A stretch of 64,000 bases of DNA from Paraburkholderia mimosarum LMG 23256 = NBRC 106338 (lineage in GTDB: Bacteria; Pseudomonadota; Gammaproteobacteria; Burkholderiales; Burkholderiaceae), in contig NZ_BBJJ01000001.1 of NCBI RefSeq assembly GCF_000739815.1, positions 62,001 through 126,000 of the forward strand, read 5' to 3'. This document shows, piece by piece, positions 62,382 through 64,000 of this stretch. The notes below the pieces were generated by a model. The model was not told where the DNA came from, made no database searches, and saw only the letters and a program-made list of their open reading frames with translations. Position numbers and translations under genes: made by a program. The number at the start of each line of letters is the position of its first letter. Position 1 is the first letter of the stretch.

Positions 62382-63476
62382 ATGAAGACCTCGGATGTGA
62401 TCGTCAGCTTTCGCGGCGTACGCAAGACCTATGACGGCGAAACGCTGGTTGTCAAACAACTTGACCTCGATATCTATCAAGGCGAGTTTCTGACACTGCT
62501 CGGGCCGTCCGGCTCCGGCAAGACTACCTGCCTCATGATGCTCGCCGGCTTCGAGTTTCCCACCGGCGGCGAAATCCGCCTGGAGGGCAAGCTGCTCAAC
62601 AACGTGCCGCCGCACAAGCGCGACATCGGCATGGTGTTCCAGAATTACGCGCTCTTTCCGCATCTCACGGTCGAGCAGAACGTCGCCTACCCGCTCGGCG
62701 TGCGCAAGGTGCCCACGGCCGAGCGCGCCCAGCGCGTGAACGACGCGCTCAAGATGGTGCGTATGGAAGGCTTCGCGAAGCGCTATCCCGCCCAGCTTTC
62801 GGGCGGCCAGCAGCAGCGTATCGCGCTGGCCCGCGCGCTCGTGTTCCAGCCCAAGCTCGTGCTGATGGACGAGCCGCTCGGCGCGCTCGACAAGCAGTTG
62901 CGCGAACATATGCAGTACGAACTGAAGTCGCTGCACGAGAAGCTCGGCGTCACGTTCGTCTATGTCACCCACGACCAGGGCGAGGCGCTCACGATGTCGG
63001 ACCGGGTGGCCGTGTTCGACAAGGGCATCGTGCAGCAGCTCGACAGCGTCGACCGCCTCTACGAATCGCCGTGCAACGAGTTCGTGGCGAACTTCATCGG
63101 CGACAGCAACCGGCTGCGCGGCACGATTGCCTCGGTGAATGGCGAGTACTGCGAAATGCATCTCGCCGACGGCACGCGCCTCACCGGCCGCAACGTGGCG
63201 GGCGCGCAGGCGGGAGCCGCGGCCATCGCCTGCATACGCCCCGAGCGCATGAAGCTGGCGGCGAACGGCGCGGCCCGCAATGGTTCGAACGCGCTGTCGG
63301 GCGAGGCACGCGGCCTCATCTATTTCGGCGACCACGTGCGCATGCGCTGCGGTCTGCCCCAGCAGGACGAATGCTTCGTGAAAGTGCCGCTCGGCACCGA
63401 GGCGCTCGACGGCTTCGCGCCCGGCCAGCCGGTCGCACTCGAGTTCGCGCCGGAGCATCTGCGCGTGTTCGCATGA
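62382..63476 (+). CDS. potA: ABC importer ATPase, PotA-like (polyamine/amino acid)
   Basis: A 364-residue ATPase. Walker A is GPSGSGKTT (residues ~43-51), the signature is [16 protein letters not shown], Walker B is [12 protein letters not shown], and the switch histidine is in [13 protein letters not shown]-terminal TOBE/MOP regulatory domain follows ([19 protein letters not shown] onward). PotA-type proteins drive import of spermidine/putrescine, GABA, or related compounds. AAAGGAGACAGGGCG precedes the ATG at 62382. It is divergent from the MocR regulator and starts the operon with the binding-protein gene. Confidence 0.92.
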   Translation: MKTSDVIVSFRGVRKTYDGETLVVKQLDLDIYQGEFLTLLGPSGSGKTTCLMMLAGFEFPTGGEIRLEGKLLNNVPPHKRDIGMVFQNYALFPHLTVEQNVAYPLGVRKVPTAERAQRVNDALKMVRMEGFAKRYPAQLSGGQQQRIALARALVFQPKLVLMDEPLGALDKQLREHMQYELKSLHEKLGVTFVYVTHDQGEALTMSDRVAVFDKGIVQQLDSVDRLYESPCNEFVANFIGDSNRLRGTIASVNGEYCEMHLADGTRLTGRNVAGAQAGAAAIACIRPERMKLAANGAARNGSNALSGEARGLIYFGDHVRMRCGLPQQDECFVKVPLGTEALDGFAPGQPVALEFAPEHLRVFA

Positions 63477-63598
63477 CGCTGGCGGGCGCGGCGCGCGACA
63501 TCGTGCGCCGTGTTTCGCGAAACGTCTCGACGATCGGGCCACGTTTCTCGCATCGAAGGGCCCGGCAAGACAAACCACCAAGGAGAAGGGACTCAACC

Positions 63599-64000
63599 AT
63601 GAAGCAGATCGGCACCATGCGCGTTGCAGCGGTCGCGGCCGCACTCGCACTCTCGTTCGGCGCGGCGCATGCCGCGGACCTGACCGTCGTGAACTTCGGC
63701 GGCGCCAATGGCAATGCGCAAAAGGCGGCATTCAACGAGCCGTTCCAGGCGCAGACGGGCAACAAGATCACCGCTGTGGAATACAACGGCGAGCAGGCCA
63801 AGGTGAAGGCCATGGTCGACGCGAAGCACGTGGATTGGGACGTGGTGGAAGTCGAAACCGGCGACATCGCGCGCGGCTGCGACGAAGGCCTTTACGAGAA
63901 GCTCGACTGGGCCAAGCTCGGCAACAAGGGCGACTTCATGAAGGCCGCACAGCAGCCCTGCGGCGCGGGCTTCTTCGTGTGGTCCACGGCGCTCGCCTAT
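63599..64000 (+). CDS. ABC importer periplasmic binding protein, PotD/PotF-like (partial)
   Basis: The first 134 residues of an exported binding protein; the gene runs off the right edge. The signal peptide is MKQIGTMRVAAVAAALALSFGAAHAA (cleavage about residue 25). The mature part begins ADLTVVNFGGANGNAQKAAFNEPFQAQTGNKITAVEYNGEQAKVKAM and matches type II binding proteins for polyamines and related amines. CAAGGAGAAGGG lies just upstream of the ATG. The permease genes would follow beyond the window. Confidence 0.9.
   Translation, partial: MKQIGTMRVAAVAAALALSFGAAHAADLTVVNFGGANGNAQKAAFNEPFQAQTGNKITAVEYNGEQAKVKAMVDAKHVDWDVVEVETGDIARGCDEGLYEKLDWAKLGNKGDFMKAAQQPCGAGFFVWSTALAY

Noticed and set aside
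1..64000. CRISPR arrays, tRNA or rRNA genes, IS elements, prophage or restriction/toxin systems
   Set aside because: I looked for spaced direct repeats, cloverleaf-like segments, transposase or integrase motifs and found none that I can support.

Overview
The window looks like a chromosomal segment of a Burkholderia-like betaproteobacterium (Paraburkholderia, Caballeronia or Burkholderia sensu lato). Evidence for this: high GC with G/C-rich third codon positions, a general trimeric porin of the Burkholderia type, a short H-NS-family protein, MhpR/MhpA-type phenylpropionate genes, and many LysR, IclR, AraC and MocR regulators beside small catabolic operons. I see no rRNA, tRNA, CRISPR array, insertion sequence or prophage gene. 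The organism call is inferred from gene content.

Layout. 1-8553: a 3-(3-hydroxyphenyl)propionate meta-cleavage operon. A divergent IclR regulator cut by the window edge faces mhpA, B, D, F, E, an MFS transporter and mhpC, and the operon ends in strong terminator hairpins. 8671-14385: an MFS carrier with a consensus promoter, then a LysR regulator divergent from a very large FAD/Fe-S oxidoreductase of the YdiJ (D-2-hydroxyglutarate dehydrogenase) type. 14417-21976: a DUF1479 (YbiU-like) oxygenase gene, a divergent AraC regulator and a complete five-gene branched-chain-amino-acid-type ABC importer. 22002-26932: a GntP permease, a BON-domain exported protein, a small lipoprotein, a LuxR-type regulator, a 75-residue unknown and an H-NS-like protein. 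27545-32380: release factor RF3, a protein acetyltransferase fused to a degenerate acyl-CoA-synthetase module, and an unknown protein. 32632-39178: an IclR regulator divergent from a split UxaA-type dehydratase, aldo/keto reductase, lactonase, short-chain dehydrogenase and FAH-family hydrolase. Together these fit non-phosphorylative L-fucose (or L-galactose) breakdown to pyruvate plus a second three-carbon acid. 39267-47000: a thioesterase, chemoreceptor, AGE-type sugar isomerase, several small or unknown proteins, a flavin reductase and a porin. 47339-54751: a class A penicillin-binding protein, a Cache-domain chemoreceptor and a copper-exporting ATPase with a MerR-type promoter. 55062-64000: a DUF1254 lipoprotein, a DUF748/AsmA-like giant protein, and a MocR regulator divergent from a polyamine-type ABC importer that runs off the right end.

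The window is mainly a series of self-contained, locally regulated catabolic and transport modules. Several carry readable cis-elements: an IclR palindrome centred near -58 of the mhp promoter, an IclR palindrome at the sugar cluster, a CueR-like box in a 19-bp spacer promoter, a twin box around a TATAAT hexamer before a 51-residue gene, and an 18-bp perfect palindrome at the end of the sugar dehydrogenase gene. The most unusual items are the twin-box small gene, a four-copy 14-bp repeat next to the acetyltransferase start, the acetyltransferase lacking much of its ATP-grasp module, a 12-bp repeat inside a chemoreceptor HAMP domain, an arginine in place of the Walker A lysine of the LivF-like ATPase, and the AraC/DUF1479/ABC module of unknown substrate.
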